A DNA stretch of 47,575 nucleotides from Oceanospirillales bacterium LUC14_002_19_P2. GTDB taxonomy: Bacteria; Pseudomonadota; Gammaproteobacteria; Pseudomonadales; Endozoicomonadaceae. A model generated the notes under the pieces. That model was given only the letters and a program-made list of their open reading frames with translations. It did not search any database and was not told where the DNA came from. The translations under genes and the position numbers were made by a program. The first letter of the stretch is position 1, and each line of letters opens with the position of its first letter. Positions 1 through 8,680 of the stretch are shown here, piece after piece. The stretch spans positions 1 through 47,575 of the forward strand of contig MUIA01000168.1 of assembly GCA_002084115.1 (NCBI GenBank), written 5' to 3'.

Positions 1-2
1 GT

Positions 3-107
3 TACGAGGATATTGTGGATTGTTGCTGCAATGCCTGGAATAAACTGTGTAGCGAGGCTGGACGGTTGTTCAGTTTATGCTCTCGCCAGTGGGCACTTAT
101 GCAGTAG
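3..107 (+). pseudogene. 3' fragment of an IS630-family transposase
   Basis: The frame is open from the window edge and encodes about 34 residues beginning YEDIVDCCCNAWNKL and ending SLCSRQWALMQ before a TAG stop at 105-107. The pattern Y(E/D)DIVD..C.AWN.L followed by a short tail with RxWA is what I know from the C-terminus of IS630/DDE_3 transposases. Only the end is visible, so the gene may be whole to the left of the window or may be a remnant. No terminal inverted repeat could be assigned with confidence just downstream. It marks the left boundary as a place visited by mobile DNA. Confidence 0.6.
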
Positions 108-305
108 TTAGAAAAGGCGATTGATATGAGATATCTCCTACAGCACATTAAGTGTTTTGCGTATTACGGTCGTTTATTTAACGGGGTTAGTATGAACCCA
201 TGGATGAGGCACAAAGGATGTGTGGGGTAAGGAAGCTCATCAGGGATAAGGAATATCTCGCAGGGAAGTGCTGGCGCAGGACGTGCCACACGGAAGTAGC
301 AGGAA

Positions 306-324
306 GTATTCATGGAATGAATAC
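306..324. repeat. Small perfect hairpin in a purine-rich, gene-free stretch
   Basis: GTATTCAT (306-313) and ATGAATAC (317-324) are exact inverted repeats with a 3-base loop. They lie in a segment (about 195-375) with loosely repeated purine-rich units such as GGATGTG, GGACGTG and GGATGTG spaced about 55-60 bases. There is no T-run on the plus strand, so it is not a classical terminator. It could be part of a dispersed intergenic repeat. Function is unknown. Confidence 0.4.
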
Positions 325-378
325 AGCACAGGATGTGCGGAGACAAGGGGCATGCAGGGAAGCACGGTCCTTTTTCTT

Positions 379-3300
379 TTACGGGTTAATTTGTGTCACC
401 GACTTTTTTCCTCTTTGTCCGCCAGACCATGGCTGAATAAATATATCTTGCTGAAGATGGGCTATCTGGATTCCCTGTTCCCTGAATAATACTTTCACGC
501 GGTTATTGACCTGGTTTTTGGCCGGAAAACGGTCGTCCACATGATTAACGAATACCCTCAGTTCGTACTTTTCAGCATATTCATTGTATTCAATGAAATA
601 GACTTCCGGCGCAGGTTCTTTAAGTACCCGCGTTGACTCTTCTGCCGCGCGTAACAGCAATTGATAGACCAGGTCGTTATCACTGCCATGGGCGACACCG
701 TACCAGAGTTGTATGCGCAGTATGCTGGTTGACAGTGACCAGTTGGTTACCTGTCCGGTTACCAGGGTTTTATTGGGAATAATCAGCTCTTTCCGGTCAA
801 AATCTTCAATGACTGTTGCACGAATGCGAATTTCCCTGACCGTACCGTGGATGTCATTGACGGTCACCGTGTCACCGACCCGGAAGGGCTTCTCAAACAG
901 GATAATCAGGCCGGAAAAAAAGTTGCCGACAATTTCCTGCAGGCCAAAGCCTATGCCGACGCTGGCGGCAAGAATAGGCCACTGCAGTTTTTCCCAGCCA
1001 ATACCCAGTGTGCTGACCATAGTGACAATCCCGATGAACCAGATCAGGTAGTTGACAATACGGGTCAGGGCATAAGCGCTCGAGGGCGACTGGATGAAGC
1101 GCGTTGGCAGGCTAAGGCGAAGTAAGCCGGGCAAATTCCGTGTGAGAATGATCAGTATAACGAATATGACCAGTGCCTTGAGTGTTGCACCCAGCGCTAG
1201 TGTCAGACCTGCATCCATATGACTGAACGGCCAGAGCTGAATTTCGCCGAGCGGAGTCATTAAGTCGCTGCAATCCTCAATGATCCAGGCAACGATGCCG
1301 ATGAGGGCAAGCAGAAAGCTGAGTTGCAGAATCCGCAGGTTCTGTTCCCGGGTCTGGAGGATGGTGGAACGGGAATACGCCAGGGCATCTTCCGGTTCAA
1401 TGGCGCCATCGGTTTCCCGGCGTCTGTGGAGGGCCTGTTGCAGCATGATACGGCGGGTGCGGATATAGAGCAGGTAGAGTGTCAGTTCATAGGCAATAAA
1501 CAATAGACCGAACAGAATCAGCAGAATTTGCTGGTGGAGAAACAGCGTCCAGGCGGCTAGGTTGTAGCCGGTCAGGGCGAGTATCAGGAGTAGCAGGCTG
1601 AGACCGGGAAGGATGATTCTGAGGACATGGCTGAACCAGTCATAGCCAAACGGGTTACGGATAAGGCCGGCCAGCAGCCAGAAGCCTATTAGCTGCAGAC
1701 TGCCACAGGTCACCATGATGGTTTGAAGGATTCGGTCATCAAAGGGGTCCGTAAAAAAATGGTTGGTAAAGCCACCGATGAACAGGCCGACTAGGGAGGT
1801 AGCTGCTAGCAGACGAACCGGTGGGGTGGCCATCGGCTGGATAGTATCTTCCGGGCCGATTAACGATTGCACTTTCTTTTCCAGAAACGCGCAGATCATT
1901 AACCATCCCAGCGTTGCAGCAGCAAAGGTTGGCAGGGTGGCGCTGATAGCCAGTGATAGGGGAGAGCCTTCCTGCAGCGAGAGACTGGCCAGCAAAAGCC
2001 AGAGCGGAACGGGCAGACAACGAAGACACAGCAGGCCGATCAGGTGGAGAAACGCCTGCACAGACAGGTTGACATCGTTTTTCTGGTAAATGTTGACCTG
2101 TCGTCGACTGCGGCGAATCAGGTAGAGGGCCAGCAAACAGGCGGGTAGCAGTGAGGACGCCAGCCATACCAGCCCGTCCAGGCGAAAGGGGGGACAGAGC
2201 AGGGCATCGAGCAGTGTTTTCCCTTCAAAATAGAATGTTTTGAGCAGGTTGGGGATCTCAGCCGGAGTCAGAGGGGGGGAAACAGCCATCCACATGCGTT
2301 GTTGCTCCAGCGCTTTCAACAGGCTGTCATGAAGATTGTGTAATTCCTGCTCCAGGAGCTGGAGCTCATCTGCGAGAGGGATCATCATGTCCAGCCGGTT
2401 AAGCCGCTGTTCCTGCATCAGACGCACAGACAGTCTTTCCGGTTCAGTGGTGGCGGGGTGTTTCAGTTGTTCTGCCAGTAGGCTTCTCTTTAGCCGCAGG
2501 GTATGTTTCAGGTTGGATCCGCTGTGATTTCGTTGCTGCAGCAATCGATCCCGCTGACTGACCAGAAGGTCATAGGCTTCACTGATATTACCCAGATCCC
2601 TGATCTGGGTGTGTAGCTCATAGGCAAGCTCGCGTACGTCGATCAGATCCCGTCGTGTTTGTGACAGCTCGTCACGCAGCAGCTGTTCCGTTTCGTCCAG
2701 ATACTGTTCGGAAGTCTCCGGGTATGGATCTTGATGGTTTGTAAGCGCGTTGCCTTTTGTAGCCAGGGTTTGCTCAAGCACCGTATGTGTTTGAACGGCC
2801 TGGGTCAGCGTGAGGCGGGCAAGCTGTAATTCTAGGTTGAGGCGACGGGCGTTGAGTGTGATCAGGCTGACGCATTCTTCCAGCTGTTTTTCCCTGAGCA
2901 GCAGCCCCTGATCTTCGCCCGGCAATGTTTCCAGGCGGATAGGGACGGTCAGACGGTTGTGCCACTTTTCCCGAATGTCCGCCAATGTCTGCTGGAGTCG
3001 AATTCGTTCACTGGCATGCATGAGCAGATGCCGTTCATTCTGGTCTATGTCATGGCGGAGTGTCTGGATGTTCTGCTGTTGCTGCTGGAGCAGAGCCTGG
3101 AGTGCACTGGTGGACAATTTTCTTAACCCGAGGTTGTCGCTTTTGCGTTCGGGCGCCTTGAAGCCGCCAAGCGCCTGCTGCAGGTTGTCAATCAGCTGCT
3201 GGAGTTCAGCCTGGTTTTCGACAATGGCCAGGGCGTCACTCTGACCGATAGGGTTGCTGTCTTTTGACGGGGTGGTGTCGTTGCCGGGTATGAGCGTTTT

Positions 3301-3483
3301 CTGCAGTTGCTGGTAAGCCGTACCCCATGCCGGATTGGCGGAGGCGGTGGCGGCTATCAGCAAAATCAGGGTTATCAGTAAAGCCTGTGTGAATAGTCGT
3401 AGCCGGGAAGGTTGGCTTTTCAGTGAATCAATGCACATAGCGTTCTTTACAACACCTACCCATGACAGAAAGGAATCGGACAT
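379..3483 (-). CDS. MscK/MscM-type large mechanosensitive channel
   Basis: This is a 1034-residue inner-membrane protein. The N-terminus carries a signal-like hydrophobic segment (about residues 31-50, ending ATASANPAWG). A long Leu/Gln/Arg-rich coiled-coil periplasmic part follows (about 85-420), then a series of transmembrane helices (about 440-850). The C-terminal MscS domain has its pore helix and start of the beta domain at about 820-860 (GFGLQEIVGNFFSGLI, then FEKPFRVGDTV). The layout and length match the KefA/MscK and YjeP/MscM families of about 1100 residues, which open under membrane tension to release solutes during hypo-osmotic shock. The start is uncertain: Met17 (3435) is an alternative that gives a cleaner signal peptide, and neither has a strong ribosome site. 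No neighbouring gene is clearly co-transcribed. Confidence 0.88.
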   Translation of the reverse strand: MSDSFLSWVGVVKNAMCIDSLKSQPSRLRLFTQALLITLILLIAATASANPAWGTAYQQLQKTLIPGNDTTPSKDSNPIGQSDALAIVENQAELQQLIDNLQQALGGFKAPERKSDNLGLRKLSTSALQALLQQQQQNIQTLRHDIDQNERHLLMHASERIRLQQTLADIREKWHNRLTVPIRLETLPGEDQGLLLREKQLEECVSLITLNARRLNLELQLARLTLTQAVQTHTVLEQTLATKGNALTNHQDPYPETSEQYLDETEQLLRDELSQTRRDLIDVRELAYELHTQIRDLGNISEAYDLLVSQRDRLLQQRNHSGSNLKHTLRLKRSLLAEQLKHPATTEPERLSVRLMQEQRLNRLDMMIPLADELQLLEQELHNLHDSLLKALEQQRMWMAVSPPLTPAEIPNLLKTFYFEGKTLLDALLCPPFRLDGLVWLASSLLPACLLALYLIRRSRRQVNIYQKNDVNLSVQAFLHLIGLLCLRCLPVPLWLLLASLSLQEGSPLSLAISATLPTFAAATLGWLMICAFLEKKVQSLIGPEDTIQPMATPPVRLLAATSLVGLFIGGFTNHFFTDPFDDRILQTIMVTCGSLQLIGFWLLAGLIRNPFGYDWFSHVLRIILPGLSLLLLILALTGYNLAAWTLFLHQQILLILFGLLFIAYELTLYLLYIRTRRIMLQQALHRRRETDGAIEPEDALAYSRSTILQTREQNLRILQLSFLLALIGIVAWIIEDCSDLMTPLGEIQLWPFSHMDAGLTLALGATLKALVIFVILIILTRNLPGLLRLSLPTRFIQSPSSAYALTRIVNYLIWFIGIVTMVSTLGIGWEKLQWPILAASVGIGFGLQEIVGNFFSGLIILFEKPFRVGDTVTVNDIHGTVREIRIRATVIEDFDRKELIIPNKTLVTGQVTNWSLSTSILRIQLWYGVAHGSDNDLVYQLLLRAAEESTRVLKEPAPEVYFIEYNEYAEKYELRVFVNHVDDRFPAKNQVNNRVKVLFREQGIQIAHLQQDIFIQPWSGGQRGKKSVTQINP

Positions 3484-3587
3484 TTCATTGGAGAGAATGT
3501 GAGCAGATTAGTTCCGATTGGGTCACACGGTTAACCCGTCCCGACCCAAAAAGGGAGGTTTCGGTGGTTGGCTAACAGGGAACACGC

Positions 3588-4079
3588 CTATTCTGCATCC
3601 GGCGGTGGCCGTTTGCGTGCCTGGTAGCGGGCATGGACGCCTCGGCGTAATGTCTGGAAAGCACTTTCGAGTAGGTCGACGCCGCGCAGGATGGCAACCG
3701 TGATCAATGCAATTTTCAGGGCTGCCAGCCAATGCCCCGTGGCAGTGCAGATGCCGATTCCCGCGAGTACCCAGATTGTTGCCGCAGATGTTACCCCCTG
3801 CACGGCGCCGTCGCGAGCCAGCATGACACCGGCGCCGAGGAAGCCGATACTGGTGATGACCTGCCCGATGATTCTGGAGGGATCCGTGATGTCGTTATTC
3901 AGAGAGATGGAGAGCACAATGAACACATAGGTGCCCAATGTGATCAGCGCCGAGGTCCGGATGCCAACGGGTTTTCCCCGCGACTGCCGTTCAAGGCCAA
4001 TCAGGGAACCGCAGGCGATAGCTGTCAGGAGGCCTTGCCATGTAAACGGTGACAGGTCGATCAGAGATTCCAATGGCAT
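3588..4079 (-). CDS. MgtC/SapB family membrane protein
   Basis: The product is 163 residues with about four to five hydrophobic segments. The family signature is visible near the N-terminus: CGSLIGLERQSRGKPVGIRT, followed by a glycine-rich segment IGFLGAGVMLARDG. This is the compact MgtC/SapB form; the C-terminal ACT-like domain of Salmonella MgtC is absent and replaced by a short basic tail. Family members act in adaptation to low magnesium and acid and can modulate the F-type ATPase, but the function of environmental homologues is usually unknown. It is transcribed away from the QEGLA-motif gene; the 217-base gap between them should hold both promoters. Confidence 0.85.
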   Translation of the reverse strand: MPLESLIDLSPFTWQGLLTAIACGSLIGLERQSRGKPVGIRTSALITLGTYVFIVLSISLNNDITDPSRIIGQVITSIGFLGAGVMLARDGAVQGVTSAATIWVLAGIGICTATGHWLAALKIALITVAILRGVDLLESAFQTLRRGVHARYQARKRPPPDAE

Positions 4080-4296
4080 GCCGAACTCCTTTCAGCATTG
4101 AAGTAGCTATCAGCATAAAAGGGTTGACGGTGGACTGTCATCCCCGTTGTGTATCGAATGTCGGTCTGCCATGAAAAGTTTGTATCACTGCTGCAGAGCG
4201 TTATCGACAATGTCGGGATTCTGGACAACAATCCGTTGTAGCGTCCGTTCATAAAGTGATATCTGGTGGAACGGAGGGAAATCAGGAATATACGAC

Positions 4297-5484
4297 ATGC
4301 CAAAGCAACAAAATCAAGCGTGCCCTGATGTGATAAAACGCTTCCGGCATCGGCATCCCGTGGCTTGGGAGATCGATCAGGCGCTCTTTGACATGGCGAA
4401 GTGCACGGATGCCCTGCAGTACGTGAATCCCCTGAACCTTAAACGGGAGCGTAAGCGTTTTGAACGCCTGAAATCTCGCTATACCCCGGAATTCCATTAC
4501 CGGCAACTGGCTATTGATCCCTATGCTTTCCGACAGGCATTGTACCGGTTGCCTGTCGCAGATATTGATGATTCGCTGCTTCGTGGGCTCTATTGCGCGA
4601 TTATTGACAGTTACGCTAACAAGGTAGATATGCTCAGCGCTCTGGGTACGCCTCGTTTTCTCTATGAATCCCTGCGCTACTATGGAGAGCCCCAGGCATC
4701 CGATGTCGAAAGCGCAAGGTTTCTCCTGTTTGCACCCGAATTAACAGAGGTGGAAGCTGAGCCCCGAACAATCACCGCCCAGGCTTCTCTGGCATTGTTT
4801 GAAGAGGCCGTTGAGGCAATGGAACTGACATGCAGTGTCGCTTTGTCTGATACCATGGTGGCACGGGCAATGGTGAATAACAGCCGTAACCAGCTGGTCG
4901 TCAACAGTCGTGCCCTGTTTACGGAAAGGGAGGTGCAGGCACTGATCCACCATGAACTCGGCGTACATATGTGCACGACGCTGAACGCTCGTATGCAACC
5001 TATCAGTACATTGCGATTAGGCTTGCCGGGAAATACCCACTCCCAGGAAGGGCTCGCTATTTTATGTGAATACCTGTCGGGCAATTTGAGTATTACGCGG
5101 CTGAAAGATCTGGCGCTCAGGGTGATGGCAGTGCATTGGCTGGTCAAGGGGCATGACTTTACCTATGTTGTGCAGCGGTTACAGACGGACTTTGGAACAG
5201 ACCCCGGCGTGGCTTTTACCGTGACGACGCGCGTCTTTCGGGGCGGTGGTTTTACGAAAGACTATGTTTATCTCAGTGGCTTGAGGGATCTGCTGAAGTG
5301 TCATGCGTCCGGACAGAGTCTTGCGCCATTGCTGTTGGGTAAGATGTCCCTGCCTTATAGGGATGTGGTTGAGCAATTATTGGCACGTGGGGATCTAGTG
5401 GAACCGGTTTTTCAGCCGCCAGCCTTATCGATGACGGTCAAGAAGCATCCGGTGATGGAGTACCTTGTCAACAGTATTCAGTGA
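4297..5484 (+). CDS. QEGLA-motif (DUF1704/MATCAP-like) putative metallopeptidase
   Basis: The product is 395 residues and soluble. It carries HHELGVH at residues 218-224, which contains the HExxxH metal-binding motif (H219, E220, H224), and QEGLA at residues 250-254. These are the two hallmarks of the DUF1704 family, annotated in bacteria as 'flavohemoglobin expression-modulating QEGLA motif protein'; eukaryotic relatives are the MATCAP tyrosine carboxypeptidases. By analogy it is probably a zinc peptidase, but the bacterial substrate is unknown to me. The start is supported by AGGA about 9-10 bases upstream. Its stop overlaps the stop of the convergent methylase-like gene by 7 bases, so the two 3' ends share sequence and have no terminator between them. 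Confidence 0.85.
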   Translation: MPKQQNQACPDVIKRFRHRHPVAWEIDQALFDMAKCTDALQYVNPLNLKRERKRFERLKSRYTPEFHYRQLAIDPYAFRQALYRLPVADIDDSLLRGLYCAIIDSYANKVDMLSALGTPRFLYESLRYYGEPQASDVESARFLLFAPELTEVEAEPRTITAQASLALFEEAVEAMELTCSVALSDTMVARAMVNNSRNQLVVNSRALFTEREVQALIHHELGVHMCTTLNARMQPISTLRLGLPGNTHSQEGLAILCEYLSGNLSITRLKDLALRVMAVHWLVKGHDFTYVVQRLQTDFGTDPGVAFTVTTRVFRGGGFTKDYVYLSGLRDLLKCHASGQSLAPLLLGKMSLPYRDVVEQLLARGDLVEPVFQPPALSMTVKKHPVMEYLVNSIQ

Positions 5485-7259
5485 TGCCAGATTTTACGCC
5501 GAAATGTGAGTGCCTTGTCTTGCAGAAAGCGTATTTCCGCATGAATGCTGCGAATTTCTTCCCAGTTATGTTGCGCCATCTCCTGCTCTTCATCGGACAT
5601 TTTGGGAATAGGTAATTTCTTGATATCACGGGTTTGCAGCAAGGGTACTGAAGCCCCTGAACGCAGTTGCTGAAGTATTGCCTGACCGGCGGAGGAGCTG
5701 AGGTACTGGAACAAAACCACAGGGTCTTTAATCCAGGTACCTTTTTTAAGTCGTATGATCTGGAAGGACTGGCTGGCAATCCAGTTGTTCCCGCATATGG
5801 TTGGCACCAGGCCCACTTTACCGGTATGCCCCTTAATCACCAGGAGAATATCGCCTGGCTTTAGGCGTTGTTGAATCGCGCGTTCCCGGTATTCATTGAC
5901 GATGACGGGCTTACCTGCTTGTTCAACGACACCTTCGGCACTGATATCCGATACCATGACTTCCAGAAATTGATCGCCATTGAGCATATTGTCAGATTTC
6001 ACGGATTGGCCGCGAATCAGGTCTGCCAGTTCTGACAGTGGTACGGTTTCACTGGATACTGCTTTCAATTGTTTCGGTGGTGCCTTTGTCAGGTAACGAT
6101 CAACCTGCATGTTGTAGTCGTTTTCAGTCAGTTTATCGTACGACACTAGACGTGAATGAGAGGTGTTTTCCTGCTCTTCTATCTGTTGATAAATGACATC
6201 CAGATTTCGAAGTGTGTTGGGCTGGGGATAAATCTGGTTTCGTTTAACGTGAGCGCGGAAATACGCGGTTGAAGCATCGAAAATCATGATGTCACGGTGA
6301 TGCTTTTGTTTATCAAAGATCATCAGGCAGGGTGTGTCCCGATAAGGCGCAAGGGATGATGAAGGGAGTCGGATAATCGCCTTTATAATCCCTTCTTCCA
6401 GCAACTGCTTTTTAAATCCCCATTCTTTACCCGCTGTCCGCTGTAGGATCGATTCAGTCACAACTGCAATGGATTGCTTACGACACTGCGATAATAGATG
6501 CCTAATGTGAACAATATCACCATACAACGGCTGTTCCGGAAAACGGCCGTAGAGATCATTAATCTGTTTAACGTTGTAACGTTGTTTGGAGGGTGGACAG
6601 GAAAAACAGTAATCAAATTGTACCAATGCACCGGGTTTCAGCCAGGCGGGATTAAAAATAGGGTGGCTGACACGGTGTTCAATGGCCTGGTCTGCCAGTA
6701 GGTTACTGATATAAGGCAATGGGCTTACCAGGGGTAATTCGGTATACACGTTCTGTTGTTGCGTGGCGAGTTGATGGGCCACTGATAAAGTGCCATTAAA
6801 AGGGCAGTAGCAGGCTGAGTTTTTTTCAGGTGCCAGCAATAGTGTCATTAATTCGGCAATATCGTCGGGGAGTGTCCAGAAGGGGGTCTGTTTTCCTGCA
6901 CGGTTAATCAACTGTTGCAGTGTATGTGGTATTTCCGGGTAAATAATGAGTTCAGCCTGCAGTGCCTTGTTCAGATTGCTAATTAGCGTATCAACCTTGT
7001 CTTGCGGGATACTTTGCAGGCAGGAGAAGCCAAAAATTTCAGGATGGCAGGCAGAATCCGCCAAGGCTGACAGTCGGGCAAGGTTTTCTCTGACCGTCGC
7101 GGGTTGTAAGCCAAATATAGATAGGGAAGACGGTAGCAGCTGCTTTTTCTCAAGCCAGGCCCAGGCGATCAGTTGACCCAGTAGCAACAGTTGATCGCAA
7201 TACCAGATTTCATCCCTGTCGTTATCGTCGATCATGCGCAAGATAACGTCTGTGCTCAT
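5478..7259 (-). CDS. Solitary HsdM-like/HsdS-like fusion protein with degraded methylase motifs
   Basis: The product is 593 residues. Residues about 10-400 follow the plan of type I N6-adenine methylases: a helical N-terminus, the segment AVVTESILQRTAGKEWGFKK..LLEEGIIKAIIRLPS (about 265-300), and ENDYNMQVDRYL (about 380-390). The catalytic motifs are poor. The SAM-binding motif I position reads YCPFNGTLSVA (151-161) instead of DPxCGxGG, and the NPPF/Y position reads SCPPS (220-224). Residues about 405-590 resemble a target-recognition domain of a specificity subunit (PLSELADLIRG; GDILLVIKGHTGKVGLV; LLQTRDIKKLPIP), followed by a helical tail. No hsdR or second hsdS is nearby. It starts after an excellent AGGAGG. 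It may be a catalytically dead DNA-binding protein or a divergent methylase; I cannot decide. Confidence 0.72.
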   Translation of the reverse strand: MSTDVILRMIDDNDRDEIWYCDQLLLLGQLIAWAWLEKKQLLPSSLSIFGLQPATVRENLARLSALADSACHPEIFGFSCLQSIPQDKVDTLISNLNKALQAELIIYPEIPHTLQQLINRAGKQTPFWTLPDDIAELMTLLLAPEKNSACYCPFNGTLSVAHQLATQQQNVYTELPLVSPLPYISNLLADQAIEHRVSHPIFNPAWLKPGALVQFDYCFSCPPSKQRYNVKQINDLYGRFPEQPLYGDIVHIRHLLSQCRKQSIAVVTESILQRTAGKEWGFKKQLLEEGIIKAIIRLPSSSLAPYRDTPCLMIFDKQKHHRDIMIFDASTAYFRAHVKRNQIYPQPNTLRNLDVIYQQIEEQENTSHSRLVSYDKLTENDYNMQVDRYLTKAPPKQLKAVSSETVPLSELADLIRGQSVKSDNMLNGDQFLEVMVSDISAEGVVEQAGKPVIVNEYRERAIQQRLKPGDILLVIKGHTGKVGLVPTICGNNWIASQSFQIIRLKKGTWIKDPVVLFQYLSSSAGQAILQQLRSGASVPLLQTRDIKKLPIPKMSDEEQEMAQHNWEEIRSIHAEIRFLQDKALTFRRKIWHH

Positions 7260-7927
7260 GGAAGGCCTCCTGCCATTTTCCTTGAACGACTCGATTTTCT
7301 CTGCCCGGTTGGGTGCCCATAACGGGGCTGTTTCCTCTCAGGGCTCCCAGATTATCTGTTTTTGCTTATTTCCGGATTTTACTCAGTGTCCCTAGTGGGG
7401 CTTTTTGCGCCGTTTTTCGTAATCATCAGTCATCAAAAATTATTAGCTTACTATAACTTTAATAACAATCTGATTTAAAACTCAAGAATAAAAAAAAATA
7501 GTAAATCGCTGATTAATTTAATAGGTGTTTGATAGTCATACAGGAGAAGCTATTTTGACGAATACTGACTGGTAGGTGTTGGTAATAGCGGGGAGGGTCA
7601 AATAAAAATGTCGACAGTACGAGGAGCATTATTGGTGAATTTTGGAGGTGAGAAAGGGATCCTTCACAGCCGTACGACATTTTCTGTATGAAGATATCGT
7701 TGTGTAATCCACCATTAGCGTAATGGAATTAAAGTCAATCATTTGACGAATCCAAAGACATTGCTATGAGGTTTAAATATGTGAGGCATTTAATGACTGG
7801 AGAGAGACAGCCGTTGAGAGCGTATTGCGGGTAACAGTGTGCAATGAAAGCGATAAGATTGAACAGGTTAGGATAATAGTTGCAGAGAATAGTTGAAGTG
7901 TGAAGGAGACGTTATCAGCGTCAATAT
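7260..7927. other. Gene-poor spacer between the methylase-like gene and fliP
   Basis: This ~670-base stretch has no convincing gene on either strand. Positions about 7425-7540 are strikingly AT-rich compared with the genes around it. Only a 27-codon frame at 7608-7691, preceded by GGGAGGG 11 bases upstream, looks remotely translatable; it has no recognisable product. I saw no strong terminator after fliP. The AT-rich part probably holds the promoter of the methylase-like gene. The composition change could also mark an old insertion boundary at the left edge of the flagellar locus. Confidence 0.5.
7439..7468 (-). promoter_or_regulatory. Possible sigma-70 promoter of the methylase-like gene
   Basis: Read on the minus strand, TTGTTA (7468-7463) and AATAAT (7444-7439) are separated by 18 bases, matching four of six -35 bases and five of six -10 bases. 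Initiation would fall near 7432 and leave a leader of about 170 bases before the start codon at 7259. The region is AT-rich, where such matches arise easily by chance. Confidence 0.25.
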
Positions 7928-8680
7928 TTAGTTAAAGCTGTTAGCAAGTGTTCCCATCGTCAATGCCCAGCCATCAACCAGTACAAACAGCATTAACTTA
8001 AACGGCAGTGAAATCATCTGGGGAGACAGCATGATCATGCCCATGGCCATGAGCACGCTGGCAACCACCAGGTCAATGACCAGGAATGGAATAAACAGGA
8101 TAAAGCCGATTTGAAACGCGGTTTTCAGTTCACTGGTAATAAATGAAGGAATCAGTACCGAAAAAGGGACATCCTGCGGACTGGCCAGGTTTTCTACACG
8201 GGCAATGGCCAGAAACTGCTCAAGATCTGTCTCACGTGTGTTATTGAGCATAAAACTCTGGATTGGTGCAGCAGCCAGTTTGACGGCTTCCAATAATGTC
8301 ACCTGTTCACTGAGATAAGGGGTAATCGCCGATGCGTAAATGTCCTGAAACAGCGGCATCATGATGAGCAGGGTCAGTGCCAGTGCCATACCGATCAAAA
8401 CACGGTTGGGAGGGGTTTGCTGTAAGCCCAGCGCTTGTCGGAGAATGGCCAGCACTACAATGATGCGCGTAAAGCTGGTCAACATTAGCAGAGCCGCTGG
8501 CAGGAAGCTGATGGCGGTCATCAACAGGAGAACCTGCAGACTGACGCTGTATTCTCTGTTATCGCCGGTTTCTGTCACAGTGAGAACGGACATGCCCTGG
8601 GGATCAGCCCATCCGGTCAACGGCATGAGTGCGATAACACATACGACGCTGTTATAAAGCCGGGACAGTGTCCGGTTCAC
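7928..8680 (-). CDS. fliP: FliP, flagellar export gate protein
   Basis: The product is 250 residues with a cleavable signal peptide (about 1-25, ending TGWA-DP), as usual for FliP. Four transmembrane helices follow, with family segments LVLLMTAISFLPA and FTRIIVVLAILRQALG near the first and PFLVIDLVVASVLMAMGM near the third. FliP forms the core of the inner-membrane export gate with FliQ and FliR. The start is GTG at 8680, overlapping the fliO stop by 4 bases (GTGA), so translation is likely coupled. It is the last gene of the minus-strand block. In most bacteria fliP is followed directly by fliQ; here fliQ lies 6 kb upstream at the head of the block. Confidence 0.95.
   Translation of the reverse strand: MNRTLSRLYNSVVCVIALMPLTGWADPQGMSVLTVTETGDNREYSVSLQVLLLMTAISFLPAALLMLTSFTRIIVVLAILRQALGLQQTPPNRVLIGMALALTLLIMMPLFQDIYASAITPYLSEQVTLLEAVKLAAAPIQSFMLNNTRETDLEQFLAIARVENLASPQDVPFSVLIPSFITSELKTAFQIGFILFIPFLVIDLVVASVLMAMGMIMLSPQMISLPFKLMLFVLVDGWALTMGTLANSFN

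Noticed and set aside
200-489. Two short plus-strand frames at the left end
   Set aside because: They overlap the repeat-rich spacer and the end of the channel gene in the opposite direction, have no good ribosome site and no family resemblance.
7608-7691. Possible 27-codon gene
   Set aside because: It has only a distant GGGAGGG and no recognisable product or conserved context, so it is noted but not called.
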